Shown: positions 28,278 through 37,115, numbered from the stretch's first letter. The stretch: 57,000 bases of DNA from Mesorhizobium sp. LHD-90 (GCF_030929505.1 NZ_JAVFVV010000029.1:1-57000); one strand, 5' to 3'. Notes: generated by a model not told the origin, from the letters alone. A program made the numbers and translations.

Positions 28278-28820
28278 ATGACCGACACGACGGACCGCGT
28301 CGAGGACCGGCTGATCGCCTTCCTGCCCAATCTGCGCCGTTTCGCCATTTCGCTCAGCGGCTCGCGCGACGTCGCGGACGATCTGGTCCAGGCGGCCTGC
28401 GAGCGGGCGCTGGCCAGCGCCGACCGCTTTGAGCCGGGCACGCGTTTCGACGCCTGGATGTTCCGCATCCTGCGCAACCTGTGGATCGACCAGATCCGCC
28501 GCCGGAAAACCGCCGGGGTGCAGGAGGACATTTCCGACCATCACGAGCTCTCGACCGGCACGGGCGAGCGCGAGGCCGAGGCCCGCATGACGCTGAAAAG
28601 CGTCGCCGAGGCGATCGGCGAACTCGCCGACGAGCAGCGCGAAGTGCTGCTGCTGGTCTGCGTCGAGGAACTCTCCTACCGCGACGCGGCGGAGGTGCTT
28701 GGTATCCCGATCGGCACAGTGATGAGCCGGCTGGCGCGGGCGCGCAAAAATCTTGGCGTGGCCGCGGGAATAGAGGCGGCGCCGGCCCGTTCTGACCATT
28801 CGAAGGGTGTGCGGGGATGA
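28278..28820 (+). CDS. ECF-type RNA polymerase sigma factor
   Basis: A 180-residue sigma-70 family ECF factor. Region 2 is LPNLRRFAISLSGSRDVADDLVQAACERAL...FDAWMFRILRNLWIDQIRRRK; region 4 is LADEQREVLLLVCVEELSYRDAAEVLGIPIGTVMSRLARARK with a clear helix-turn-helix. ATG 28278 is chosen because region 2 begins just after it. Its stop overlaps the anti-sigma ATG (ATGA). A short hairpin AACGGC-TGAA-GCCGTT lies in the leader near 28240. Confidence 0.9.
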   Translation: MTDTTDRVEDRLIAFLPNLRRFAISLSGSRDVADDLVQAACERALASADRFEPGTRFDAWMFRILRNLWIDQIRRRKTAGVQEDISDHHELSTGTGEREAEARMTLKSVAEAIGELADEQREVLLLVCVEELSYRDAAEVLGIPIGTVMSRLARARKNLGVAAGIEAAPARSDHSKGVRG

Positions 28821-29620
28821 CAAAGGCCGATTTCACCGACGAGACACTGATGCGCTACGCCGACGGCGAACTCGACGCCGCGACGGCCGAGGCGCTGGAG
28901 CGCGACATGGAGACGGACGACGACCTCGTCGCCCGCGTGGCGCTGTTCATCGAGACGCGGGCCGCCGCCAAGGAGGCGCTGCGGCCGCTGCTGGACGAGC
29001 CGGTGCCGGCGGAGTTGACGGCTTCGGTCGAGCGCATGATTGCCGGGAAGCGGGCAGCAGGCGTGGCGCCGCAGTCCGGCGCGGGCAAGCCGGAGGCCGT
29101 GGTCATCCCCATCGCCGCGGCGCGAGAGGTACGCCGTCCGAAGCCGGTGTGGTTGCTGCCAGTCGCAGCCTCGCTGGTTGCAGCGCTTGTCGGCGGGTTT
29201 TTGGGCTTCCGGCTGGAGCAGGGCGGCGACATCCCGCCAAGGGGCGACATCATCGCCGGCATCGACAGCCCGGCCTTGCGGCAGGCGCTGGCCAGCGTGC
29301 CGTCCGGACAGGAACAGCAGGTCGATGAGCACCGGTTCCGTGCCATCGCCACTTTCACCGACCGCCGGCAGGAAACCTGCCGCGAATTCGAGCTGGATTC
29401 GGAAACCCGCTCGACGGTGATCGCGGTGGCCTGCGCGGCGGAAGGCGGCTGGCGCGTCGATTTCGCCGTTGCCGCGCCCGGCGATTCCTCCGGCTATGCG
29501 CCGGCGTCCTCGACCGAGGCGCTGGACGCCTATCTCGGCGCCATCGAGGCAGCGGCGCCCATGGCGGCGGCCGAGGAAGCGGCGGCGCTGAAGGCAATCC
29601 GCGAGCCCTCCAAACAATAA
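28817..29620 (+). CDS. Membrane-bound anti-sigma factor
   Basis: A 267-residue protein. The N-terminal cytosolic part TDETLMRYADGELDAATAEALE is the typical anti-sigma helix bundle; it lacks the HxxxCxxC zinc motif. One membrane helix (WLLPVAASLVAALVGGFLGF, about 113-132) is followed by a periplasmic domain of about 130 residues with two cysteines that could sense the envelope. It overlaps the sigma gene by four bases, which supports co-translation and sequestration of that sigma. Confidence 0.85.
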   Translation: MTKADFTDETLMRYADGELDAATAEALERDMETDDDLVARVALFIETRAAAKEALRPLLDEPVPAELTASVERMIAGKRAAGVAPQSGAGKPEAVVIPIAAAREVRRPKPVWLLPVAASLVAALVGGFLGFRLEQGGDIPPRGDIIAGIDSPALRQALASVPSGQEQQVDEHRFRAIATFTDRRQETCREFELDSETRSTVIAVACAAEGGWRVDFAVAAPGDSSGYAPASSTEALDAYLGAIEAAAPMAAAEEAAALKAIREPSKQ

Positions 29621-29643
29621 TCGCCACCGATCGCTTCTTGCGG

Positions 29644-29668
29644 GGAATAAGGCGGCCAGGCCCCCGTT
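29644..29668 (+). promoter_or_regulatory. Candidate ECF-type promoter for the Asn-Ser repeat gene
   Basis: GGAAT (29644-29648) and CGTT (29665-29668) are separated by 16 bp, close to the alphaproteobacterial ECF consensus GGAAC-N16/17-CGTT with one mismatch. The site lies 47 bp before the repeat-protein ATG and directly after the sigma/anti-sigma pair, so the sigma could drive this gene. Found by eye. Confidence 0.35.
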
Positions 29669-29715
29669 CTTCCTCGCGGCCGGCACGAAGCCGGTCGCAA
29701 GCAAGGAACAGGATC

Positions 29716-30135
29716 ATGTCAACACGGCACTGGAAGTTTCGCGCGGCGGCAATCGCCGGTATGGCGGCGGTAGCCACCACGGCGGCCGAGGCACAGCCCT
29801 TTCACATGTCGGTACCCGCCAAGGGGTCCTCGATGACCAGCAATTTGGCGGACGGCGCCGTCATCCTCGTCGGCAACAGCTCGTCCAATTCGAGCTCCAA
29901 CTCGTCGAGCAACTCCAGTTCGAACTCGTCGTCGAACAGTTCCTCCAACAGCTCGTCGAATTCCAGCTCGAATTCCTCGTCCAACTCGTCGAGCAATTCG
30001 AACTCCAATTCGTCATCCAACCGATCGTCCGATGGCTACGATTCCGGCCGCTCCCGGCATGGCGGCAAGGGCAAGGGTTTTGGCAGGAGTTGGGGCAAAA
30101 GCTGGAACAAGAGCTGGAAGGCATTGCTGCGCTAG
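29716..30135 (+). CDS. Exported Asn-Ser tetrapeptide repeat protein, unknown function
   Basis: A 139-residue protein with a signal peptide (RHWKFRAAAIAGMAAVATTA, cleavage near AEA). After about 30 ordinary residues come 13 tandem tetrads: ten NSSS, then NSNS, NSSS, NRSS. The C-terminus is basic with a Trp-Lys-Ser pattern (GRSWGKSWNKSWKALLR). The Ser codons vary freely (TCG, TCC, AGC, AGT, TCA). It follows the sigma/anti-sigma genes by 95 bp with its own candidate promoter. A surface or matrix role is possible, but no function can be assigned. Confidence 0.75.
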   Translation: MSTRHWKFRAAAIAGMAAVATTAAEAQPFHMSVPAKGSSMTSNLADGAVILVGNSSSNSSSNSSSNSSSNSSSNSSSNSSSNSSSNSSSNSSSNSNSNSSSNRSSDGYDSGRSRHGGKGKGFGRSWGKSWNKSWKALLR

Positions 30136-30186
30136 ACACAGCCGCGGGGCGGGGGGTTTCGCCCCCGCCCGCCGTTCGTAAAAAAC

Positions 30187-30888
30187 TCAGTCCCGCAGGA
30201 TCAGCCGGTCGCCGCGCATGTCGAAGCCCGACAGCGTCGAGATGAAATTCATGCCGAGCAGGCTCTGGCCGAGCGTGCCTTCGGCGGCCACGAGGATCGG
30301 CTGGTTGCGGCGGATGATGGCGCCGACGGTGATCTCACGCGCCCGGGCCGACGCCGCATGCGTGGTGCCGTTCGCGGTGGCGATCGGGATCGAATAGCTC
30401 AATGCGCCGATGTCGATGCCGGCGCGGCGCGCGTCCTCCGTCGTCAGCACCGTGCTGGTGGCGCCGGTGTCGATCAAAAACTCCACATCCGCGCCCTCTA
30501 CGGTGCCGCGCACCTCGAAATGGCCGTTCGGCCGCTTTTCCATCATCACCGTGGCGCGGCCGTCGGCGTCGGTCACCGACAGCGGGCTTCCAGGCACCAG
30601 ACCGGCGGTGACGCGTGACAGCACGTCCTGCAACTCGTAGCGATACTGGTAGCCGGCGACCAGCGCCAGCAGCATCGCCAGCCACAAGGCCGCGGCGCGC
30701 AGCCCGCCGCTCAACTGGCGTCGCGACGAGACCAGGCCGGCGGAGATCACGGCGACAATGGCACCGAGATAGACCAGGCGAGCAAAACGGTCGTTGTCCA
30801 GCCCGAGCACCGAGCCGCTGGAATCGGTGACCAACAGCACGACCAGTCCGACGCCGAGGATGCCGAGACCGATGGTCAGGCGGTTCAT
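30187..30888 (-). CDS. TIGR02281 family clan AA aspartic protease
   Basis: A 233-residue membrane-anchored retropepsin-like protein. Two or three N-terminal helices (LTIGLGILGVGLVVLLV, LVYLGAIVAVISAGLV, AALWLAMLLALVAGY) precede a single aspartic-protease domain with the catalytic motif FLIDTGATSTVLT and a late LLGMNFISTLSGF segment. Such single-domain enzymes act as dimers. The DUF1289 gene lies 6 bp upstream in the same direction. Confidence 0.88.
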   Translation of the reverse strand: MNRLTIGLGILGVGLVVLLVTDSSGSVLGLDNDRFARLVYLGAIVAVISAGLVSSRRQLSGGLRAAALWLAMLLALVAGYQYRYELQDVLSRVTAGLVPGSPLSVTDADGRATVMMEKRPNGHFEVRGTVEGADVEFLIDTGATSTVLTTEDARRAGIDIGALSYSIPIATANGTTHAASARAREITVGAIIRRNQPILVAAEGTLGQSLLGMNFISTLSGFDMRGDRLILRD

Positions 30889-30894
30889 GTCATC

Positions 30895-31152
30895 TCACTC
30901 CGCCATCCCGCGCTCGCGCGCCATGCGGGCGCGGCGGGTCTCGCGGCGCGGCTTCCGCTCAACCGTCTCCAGCCGCGCCGGCAGCAGCGCCATCACGGCG
31001 CGGCGCTGGTCCGGCGTCATGTCGATCCATTCGGCGATCTCGTCGCGCGTGCGGCCGCAGCCGAAGCAGTAGCCCGTCTTCATGTCGATGGAGCAGACGA
31101 GGATGCAGGGCGACTCGATCAAGGTGTTGCCGTTCCGTTCGATACGCTTCAC
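30895..31152 (-). CDS. DUF1289 family small Cys-rich protein
   Basis: An 85-residue protein with the DUF1289 signature SPCILVCSIDMKTGYCFGCGRTRDEIAEW: four cysteines that probably bind a metal or Fe-S cluster. The tail is Arg/Lys-rich. The start is taken as GTG 31152 (MKRIERNGNTLIESPC); there is no ATG before the first cysteine. It is upstream of, and likely cotranscribed with, the aspartic protease, and divergent from cobT. Confidence 0.78.
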   Translation of the reverse strand: MKRIERNGNTLIESPCILVCSIDMKTGYCFGCGRTRDEIAEWIDMTPDQRRAVMALLPARLETVERKPRRETRRARMARERGMAE

Positions 31153-31249
31153 TTGGGACAGGCGAAGACGATATGCAAGGGCGCGATTGTGCCATGCGGC
31201 GGAAGCGTTTATGCCCCCGGCAACGACAGCGCTCCCTGGCGGATACGAC

Positions 31250-32245
31250 ATGGCATCGGCAAAACCCTTCGACGACATTCGCGCGCTGCTGCCGCAACTG
31301 CCGGCCGGCGACGACGAGGTTGCCGAGCGCGTGCGCTTCGATTTCCTGTCGCGCGCCGCCCGTTTCGGCCGGCTGGGAAGGGTCGAAGAGATTGCCGTAT
31401 GGCTCGCCCGTTGGGCTGGCAAGCAGCCGGCGGTGCGCCGGCCGCTGATGGCGGTGTTCGCCGGCAACCACGGTGTCGCGGCGCAAGGCATTTCGTCACG
31501 TCCGGTCGAGGAGACGGCGCGGCTGGTCGAACTCTGCGCAGCCGGCGGCGCTGCCATCAACGGCGTCTGCCTCGCCAACGATGTCGGGTTGAAAGTGTTC
31601 GATCTTGCGCTGCATCTGCCTACCGCCGACATTTCTGTCGAGTCCGCGCTCGACGAGCGCGGCTGCGCCGCCACCATGGCCTTCGGCATGGAAGCGGTTG
31701 CCGGCGGCACCGACCTTCTGTGCATCGGCGCCATCGGCGTCGGCGGCTCGACCGTCGCGGCGGCGCTGTTCGCCGCGCTGTTCGGCGGCACAGGGGCCGA
31801 TTGGGTGGAGGCCGGAGCCGACCTGCATGCCCGCAAGGTGGAGACCGTCGACCGCGCGCTGGCGCTGCATCGCGACCATCTTGCTGATCCGCTGGAGGTG
31901 CTGCGCCGCCTCGGCGGACGCGAATTCGCGGCGATCGCCGGCGCCATTCTGGCGGCGCGCATGGAGCGCGTGCCGGTCATTCTGGATGGCGCGGCCGCGA
32001 TCGCCTCGGCGGCGGTGCTGAAGGCGCTGGACGCCGCGCTCGACCACTGCCTTGTCGCGCAGGCGCCCGTCGACCCGGGTCCGGCCAAGGCCGTCGAGCG
32101 GCTGGGGCTGAAACCGGTGCTCGATCTCGGCATTTCCGGCGGAGAGGGAACTTCGGCCGTGCTTGCTGCCGGAATCGTGAAGGCCGCCGCCGAAGTGGCA
32201 TCGACGTTCGCGGAGGCCCGCGCCGCGGTCGCGGGGAAGCGGTAG
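31250..32245 (+). CDS. cobT: Nicotinate-nucleotide--dimethylbenzimidazole phosphoribosyltransferase
   Basis: A 331-residue enzyme that makes alpha-ribazole phosphate for the lower ligand of cobalamin. Motifs: AVFAGNHGVAAQGIS, GGAAINGVC, GIGAIGVGGSTVAAAL-like (LCIGAIGVGGST) and LGISGGEGTSAVLA. ATG 31250 gives the normal N-terminus MASAKPFDDIRALLP. No cobalamin riboswitch is visible in the roughly 100-bp divergent gap to DUF1289. The cobS/cobV and cobC partners are not in the window. Confidence 0.92.
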   Translation: MASAKPFDDIRALLPQLPAGDDEVAERVRFDFLSRAARFGRLGRVEEIAVWLARWAGKQPAVRRPLMAVFAGNHGVAAQGISSRPVEETARLVELCAAGGAAINGVCLANDVGLKVFDLALHLPTADISVESALDERGCAATMAFGMEAVAGGTDLLCIGAIGVGGSTVAAALFAALFGGTGADWVEAGADLHARKVETVDRALALHRDHLADPLEVLRRLGGREFAAIAGAILAARMERVPVILDGAAAIASAAVLKALDAALDHCLVAQAPVDPGPAKAVERLGLKPVLDLGISGGEGTSAVLAAGIVKAAAEVASTFAEARAAVAGKR

Positions 32246-32247
32246 TC

Positions 32248-32394
32248 TAGGATCTGTTGAGATTCAGGTCAGGGCGCGCCGAAAATGGCGGTTTTCGAGA
32301 ACCGAAGCGCAGTGTACGTTAAGGTACAAGAGCATCGGAAGCGCAGAAAAGCGCCATTTGCAGGCCGCCTTGGCCCGAATATCAACAGACCCTA
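32248..32394. repeat. 147-bp quasi-palindrome downstream of cobT
   Basis: Two imperfect arms of about 72-75 bp meet around GTACGTTAAGGTAC (about 32314-32327). The left arm begins TAGGATCTGTTGAGATTC; the reverse complement of the right arm begins TTAGGGTCTGTTGATATTC. Both contain AAATGGCG(G/C)TTTTC at matching positions. The arms differ by scattered substitutions, unlike a terminator, and there is no T-run. It looks like a dispersed intergenic palindromic repeat; only one copy was seen here. Confidence 0.75.
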
Positions 32395-32412
32395 ATCCGG
32401 CAGCAGCGCTCC

Positions 32413-32598
32413 CTACTGCCACTGCCCGGTCAGCAGGGTCGTCCACAGGTGGAAATTGCTCGGCAGGTCGCAAAAACCGGCGTCGTAGCGGTGCTGTGTG
32501 CAGGCGGGCTCGAAGGGTTTTGTCGGCGGCGCGCTCTGGCAGGCCGAAAGCAGGGTCAGCGCGGCGATCATCGCAATGGGCGGCAGCAGTCGCATCAT
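32413..32598 (-). CDS. Small lipoprotein
   Basis: A 61-residue protein starting MMRLLPPIAMIAALTLLSACQ. The lipobox LSAC places the lipidated Cys near residue 19. The mature part is about 43 residues with two more cysteines (PACTQHRY and FCDLPS) that could pair. ATG 32598 gives a normal lipoprotein signal; an upstream ATG at 32625 is less likely. The family is unknown to me. Confidence 0.65.
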   Translation of the reverse strand: MMRLLPPIAMIAALTLLSACQSAPPTKPFEPACTQHRYDAGFCDLPSNFHLWTTLLTGQWQ

Positions 32599-32679
32599 AA
32601 AAGTTCCGATTCGTACCCTCGACACCTAACATAGGCCTCGGCGCACAACCACCAAAGGCTAAGCCGGTCGCACCCCGCC

Positions 32680-34203
32680 CTATCGCCGTCCGCCCGCCGC
32701 CGCCCCCGGCGCCGGCACGGCCGGCATCGCCTCCATCACCCGCGCGGCCGGGAACACGACGATCACCTCGGTGCCCTCGCGCAGCTTCGAGCGGATGTCG
32801 AAACTGCCGCCATGCAGGGCGATCAGGCCCTGGACGATCGGCAGGCCGAGGCCGGTGCCCTGTTCGGCGCTTTTTATGGCGATGGAACCCTGGCCGAAGG
32901 CCGACAGCACCACCGGCAATTCGTCCTCGGCGATGCCCGGCCCGTTGTCCTTCACAGACAGATACTGGCCGCCGCCCGCCGTCCAGCCGACGCGCACGCG
33001 GATCTCGCCGCCGCCGGGCGTGAATTTCACCGCGTTGGAGAGCAGATTGAGCGTGATCTGCCGCACCGCGCGCTCGTCGGCGTGGAGCCGCGGCATGTCC
33101 TGCTCGAACTCCTCGACGATGCGGATGTCCTTGGCGCGCGCCTTCAGCGTCATCATGTGGCACGAATCCTCGACCGTGCCGGCCAGCGACAACGCCTCCT
33201 CGTTGAGCTGATAGCGCCCGGCCTCGATGCGCGACAGGTCGAGGATCTCGTTGATCAGTTGCAGCAGGTGCTGGCCCGAGGAATGGATGTCGTGGGCGTA
33301 ATCCTTGTAGGTGGTGTTGGCCATCGGACCCAGCACCTCGCTGCCCATCACCTCGGAAAAGCCGAGGATGGCATTCAGCGGGGTGCGCAACTCGTGGCTC
33401 ATCGAGGCGAGGAAACGCGATTTCGCCAGGTTGGCCTCTTCGGCGCGCAGGCGCGCCTCGTCCGACATCGCCTTCGCCGTCTCAAGCTCGGCGATCAGCG
33501 CGTCCTTCTCCGTGCGGAAGGAGAGCAGCATCAGCGAGGAGCGGTAGATGTGGCCGGAAATGTAGGAAAAGAACGGCAGCGACAGCACGAGCAGCGCCGC
33601 CATCAGCGCCTCCACCGGCTGGCGAAGGTCGGCGCCAAGCGCCGCATAGAGCAGCACCGGCAACGCGAAGGTGGCGACCAGCGCGCCGCGCAGCGAAGCG
33701 GCGATCAGCGCCGAAGCGGCCACGGCAAGCAGCAGCAGCACGGCCTTGACCACCGGGAATTGCGCCACGCTGCATTCGTCGCATCGCAGCGCCGCCAGAT
33801 AGGCCCAGCCAAGACCCGACACGAAATGCCCGACCAGGAAGGCGCGTTTCGTCCAGGCGACATCGAGATCGTCGGTCTGCTGGCGCTCGATGCGCTTCGC
33901 GACGAAAGCGAGCCCGGCGTAGCAAGTGACTGTTATCAGGGCCCAAATGGCGATCGACAGGGTCATGCCCGCCAGCATGCCGCCGATGGCGATGATCGAC
34001 ACCAGCAGCGGCACGGCGGCCGCGCCGGCGATGGTCGAGTTGGCGTGCAGCTTCAACAGTTCGCGGTCGTAGCCGACATTGCCAGGCTGCTGCGCCAGCC
34101 GGTCGCGAATCCGCCGGACGGCCCGCGCCACATCGCTGTTGCGATGCGGTTTGCGCCGGTCCACAATGATCTTGTCCGCCGTGTTGGTGAGCGTGGACGG
34201 CAT
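32680..34203 (-). CDS. Membrane sensor histidine kinase (DivJ/PleC/PdhS-like core)
   Basis: A 507-residue kinase. Residues about 55-235 hold six membrane helices. A short coiled coil leads to the HisKA domain with FLASMSHELRTPLNAILGFSE (phospho-His) and LLQLINEILDLSRIEAGR. The ATPase domain shows N-box NLLSNAVKFTPGGG, G1 DNGPGIAEDEL and G2 GTGLGLPIVQGL. The H-box region resembles DivJ/PleC/PdhS cell-cycle kinases of alphaproteobacteria, but its own sensor is different, so the target is unknown. No response regulator gene is adjacent. Confidence 0.88.
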   Translation of the reverse strand: MPSTLTNTADKIIVDRRKPHRNSDVARAVRRIRDRLAQQPGNVGYDRELLKLHANSTIAGAAAVPLLVSIIAIGGMLAGMTLSIAIWALITVTCYAGLAFVAKRIERQQTDDLDVAWTKRAFLVGHFVSGLGWAYLAALRCDECSVAQFPVVKAVLLLLAVAASALIAASLRGALVATFALPVLLYAALGADLRQPVEALMAALLVLSLPFFSYISGHIYRSSLMLLSFRTEKDALIAELETAKAMSDEARLRAEEANLAKSRFLASMSHELRTPLNAILGFSEVMGSEVLGPMANTTYKDYAHDIHSSGQHLLQLINEILDLSRIEAGRYQLNEEALSLAGTVEDSCHMMTLKARAKDIRIVEEFEQDMPRLHADERAVRQITLNLLSNAVKFTPGGGEIRVRVGWTAGGGQYLSVKDNGPGIAEDELPVVLSAFGQGSIAIKSAEQGTGLGLPIVQGLIALHGGSFDIRSKLREGTEVIVVFPAARVMEAMPAVPAPGAAAGGRR

Positions 34204-34287
34204 TCCGGTTCAAAAATTTCGCGCGCGGGTTCCAGGATTTTCGGTTCCTCCAAGCTAGTTGCGAATGATTAAGAGACTGTTTGCCAT

Positions 34288-34893
34288 ATGAGCAGGCCGT
34301 GGCGGGCCGGGCGGGCGCGCCCGCCGCGCAGCTTTGCGCGCAAGGCGTTGGACCTCTCGCTGGCCGTGGTCATCCTGGGGCTGATCGCGCTTCTAGCCGC
34401 GCGGCTCGACCGGGTGGAGACCCGGCGCATGGCGGGCTCCGCGATCGTCAATGACGGCGACACGATCACCATTGCCGGCGAAAAGATCCGACTGCGCGGC
34501 ATCGACGCGCCGGAATATTCGCAGACCTGCCGGCGTGGCGGCAAGGACTATGCCTGCGGCCGCGAGGCGCGCGAGGCGCTGCGCCGTCTGATCGGCGGGC
34601 AGGCCGTTTCATGTGCCGGCTGGCAGCGCGACCGTTTCGGCCGGCTGCTCGGCGAGTGCAAGGCGGGCTCGACCGATCTCAATCGCGCGCTGGTGGCGGA
34701 GGGCTGGGCGGTGGCCTTCGGCGGCTTCGAGATCGAGGAATTTTCCGCGCGAAAAGCCGGGCGTGGCCTGTGGGCGGGCGAGTTCGACCGGCCGCGGCAA
34801 TGGCGCGACAGCCATGGCAGCATGGCCGAAGACGAGCACGATTGGCTTGATGCCGCGTGGAATTGGCTGCGGGCAAGCTTCGGGTTCGGCTAG
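34288..34893 (+). CDS. Membrane-anchored thermonuclease (SNase) family protein
   Basis: A 201-residue protein with an Arg-rich N-terminus and one membrane helix (LDLSLAVVILGLIALLAARL). The staphylococcal-nuclease domain follows, with NDGDTITIAGEKIRLRGIDAPEY carrying a catalytic Asp and Arg, then a second Arg in RDRFGRLLGEC, and ALVAEGWAVAF. It probably acts in the periplasm as an anchored nuclease. It is a single gene, divergent from the sensor kinase. Confidence 0.85.
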   Translation: MSRPWRAGRARPPRSFARKALDLSLAVVILGLIALLAARLDRVETRRMAGSAIVNDGDTITIAGEKIRLRGIDAPEYSQTCRRGGKDYACGREAREALRRLIGGQAVSCAGWQRDRFGRLLGECKAGSTDLNRALVAEGWAVAFGGFEIEEFSARKAGRGLWAGEFDRPRQWRDSHGSMAEDEHDWLDAAWNWLRASFGFG

Positions 34894-34908
34894 AAGAAGG
34901 CTCCCGCG

Positions 34909-36531
34909 CTAGCTCCGCAGGCCCGGCGCCTCCTGGCCGGTGCGCTCGACATATTCGGTGTAGCCGCCGCCATAGGCGTGCAGGCCGTCCGGCGTCAGTT
35001 CCAGCACCCGGTTCGACAGTGCTGCGAGAAAATGCCGGTCGTGGCTGACGAACAGCATCGCGCCCTCATAGCGCGACAGCGCCTCGATCAGCATCTGCTT
35101 GGTGGCGATGTCGAGATGGTTAGTCGGCTCGTCGAGCACCAGAAAATTCGGCGGGTCGAACAGCATTTTCGCCATTACCAGCCGCGCCTTCTCGCCGCCC
35201 GAAAGCACCCGGCATTTCTTCTCGATCTCGTCGCCGGAGAAGCCGAAGCAGCCGGCAAGCGCCCGCAGCGGCGCCTGGCCCGCCTGCGGGAACGAATCCT
35301 CCAGCGATTGCAGCACGGTGCGCTCGCCGTCGAGCAGTTCCATGGCGTGCTGGGCGAAATAACCCATCTTGACGCTCGGCCCGCGCGAAACCGAACCGTC
35401 GTCGGGTTCGGCGGCGCCGGCGACCAGCTTCAGCAGCGTCGATTTTCCCGCGCCGTTGACACCCATCACGCACCAGCGCTCGCGCCGGCGCACCTGGAAG
35501 TCGAGCCCCTCATAGATCCTGCGGCTGCCAAAACTCTTGTGGACGTTCTTCAGCGTCGCCACGTCCTCGCCGGAGCGCGGCGCCGGCTGGAACTCGAAGC
35601 GCACCGTCTGCTGGCGTTTCGGCGGCTCGACCTTGTCGATCTTCTCCAGCTTCTTGACGCGGCTCTGCACCTGCGCGGCGTGGCTGGCGCGCGCCTTGAA
35701 GCGCTCGATGAAGGCGATCTCCTTGGCCAGCATCGCCTGCTGGCGCTCGAACTGCGCCTGCTGCTGCACCTCGGCCACCGCCCGCTGCTGGCGGTAGAAT
35801 TCGTAATCACCCGAATAGGAGGTCAGCGCACCGCCATCGATCTCGACGATTTTTCCCACGATGCGGTTCATGAATTCGCGGTCGTGCGAGGTCATCAGCA
35901 CCGCGCCGTCGAAATTTTTCAGGAAATTCTCCAGCCAGATCAGGCTTTCGAGGTCGAGATGGTTCGACGGCTCGTCGAGCAGCATGGCATCGGGCCGCAT
36001 CAAGAGAATTTTGGCGAGCGCCACGCGCATCTTCCAGCCGCCCGACAGTTTTGCGACGTCGCCGTCCATCATCTCCTGCGAAAAGCCCAGCCCGTCCAGC
36101 ACCTCGCGGGCGCGGCCGTCCAGCGCGTAGCCGTCGAGCTCGTCGAACTTGTGCTGCACCTCGCCGTAACGCGCGATGATGTCGTCCATCTCGTCGGCGC
36201 GATCCGGATCGGCCATGGCGGCCTCCAGCTCGGCCATTTCGTCCGCCAGCGCGCTGACCGGACCGACGCCGTCCATCACCTCGTGCACGGCGCTGCGGCC
36301 GGCCATGTCGCCGACATCCTGGCTGAAATAGCCGACGGTCACGCCGCGGTCGATCGACACCTGTCCTTCGTCGGGCTGTTCCTCGCCGGTGATCATGCGG
36401 AACAGTGTAGTCTTGCCGGCGCCGTTGGGGCCGACGAGGCCGACCTTCTCGCCGCGCTGGATCGCGGCGGAGGCCTCGATGAAGACGATCTGCTTGCCGT
36501 TCTGCTTGCCGATATTTTCGAGACGGATCAT
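34909..36531 (-). CDS. ABC-F family ATPase
   Basis: A 540-residue soluble protein with two ATP-binding cassettes: Walker A GPNGAGKTT and GVNGAGKST, signatures LSGGWKMR and LSGGEKAR, Walker B LLDEPSNHLD and VLDEPTNHLD. The linker between them is long and charged (about 235-330). ABC-F proteins act on the ribosome, not as transporters. Subfamily (EttA, Uup, YbiT) was not resolved. Confidence 0.92.
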   Translation of the reverse strand: MIRLENIGKQNGKQIVFIEASAAIQRGEKVGLVGPNGAGKTTLFRMITGEEQPDEGQVSIDRGVTVGYFSQDVGDMAGRSAVHEVMDGVGPVSALADEMAELEAAMADPDRADEMDDIIARYGEVQHKFDELDGYALDGRAREVLDGLGFSQEMMDGDVAKLSGGWKMRVALAKILLMRPDAMLLDEPSNHLDLESLIWLENFLKNFDGAVLMTSHDREFMNRIVGKIVEIDGGALTSYSGDYEFYRQQRAVAEVQQQAQFERQQAMLAKEIAFIERFKARASHAAQVQSRVKKLEKIDKVEPPKRQQTVRFEFQPAPRSGEDVATLKNVHKSFGSRRIYEGLDFQVRRRERWCVMGVNGAGKSTLLKLVAGAAEPDDGSVSRGPSVKMGYFAQHAMELLDGERTVLQSLEDSFPQAGQAPLRALAGCFGFSGDEIEKKCRVLSGGEKARLVMAKMLFDPPNFLVLDEPTNHLDIATKQMLIEALSRYEGAMLFVSHDRHFLAALSNRVLELTPDGLHAYGGGYTEYVERTGQEAPGLRS

Positions 36532-36656
36532 GCGTTTCCAGCCTGGGATTCATTTCTCGCGGCCGGCTGTTTCGGAGGCGGCTGCGAAAGCGTGGTCCCT
36601 AGACCATCGCGCCCGCGTCCGCGCAAGGGTTGCCGATGTCACAGGCGGGCGGCGGC

Positions 36657-37115
36657 TCACCCCGAAACCGGGATCGCCGTCGTCTCCTTCCCTGTGCGGA
36701 CGACGAACATCGTATAATAGCGCGCGATGTCGCTGCGGTCGTCGAACAGGCGCTCGCACAGCGAGCCGAACTCCTTCATGTCGGCCAGGCGCAGCATCAG
36801 GATCACGTCCGTCTGGCCGGAAACGCTGTAGGCCTGAACGACGGCCGGCTCCCGGGCCGCGAGGTCGAGGAAACGCCGCGTGTGCTGTTCGCCGTGGCGC
36901 ACCAGTTCGACGGTCACGATCGCCTTCAATCCCTTGCCGGCCTTGGCCGGATTGAGGATCGCCACGATCCGATCGATTGCGCCGCCGGCCTTCAGCCGCT
37001 GGATGCGGCGCAGGCAACTGGACGGCGAAAGCCCGACCAGGTCCGCCAGCTCCGCATTGGTTCGCGACGCATCCTCCTGCAGAAGGTCGAGCAGTCTTTT
37101 GTCGATGCGGTCCAT
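36657..37115 (-). CDS. Lrp/AsnC family transcriptional regulator (first)
   Basis: A 152-residue regulator. The N-terminal helix-turn-helix is [38 protein letters not shown]. The C-terminal RAM domain includes [17 protein letters not shown], the usual effector-sensing segment. ATG 37115 is chosen because GGGAG lies upstream and the family begins MDRIDKRLL. It is divergent from the gate-domain membrane protein at 37232, which it may control. Confidence 0.88.
   Translation of the reverse strand: MDRIDKRLLDLLQEDASRTNAELADLVGLSPSSCLRRIQRLKAGGAIDRIVAILNPAKAGKGLKAIVTVELVRHGEQHTRRFLDLAAREPAVVQAYSVSGQTDVILMLRLADMKEFGSLCERLFDDRSDIARYYTMFVVRTGKETTAIPVSG

Noticed and set aside
31153-31249. Possible cobalamin riboswitch before cobT
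   Set aside because: The gap is only about 100 bp, and no B12-box-like core or the expected paired elements were recognised.
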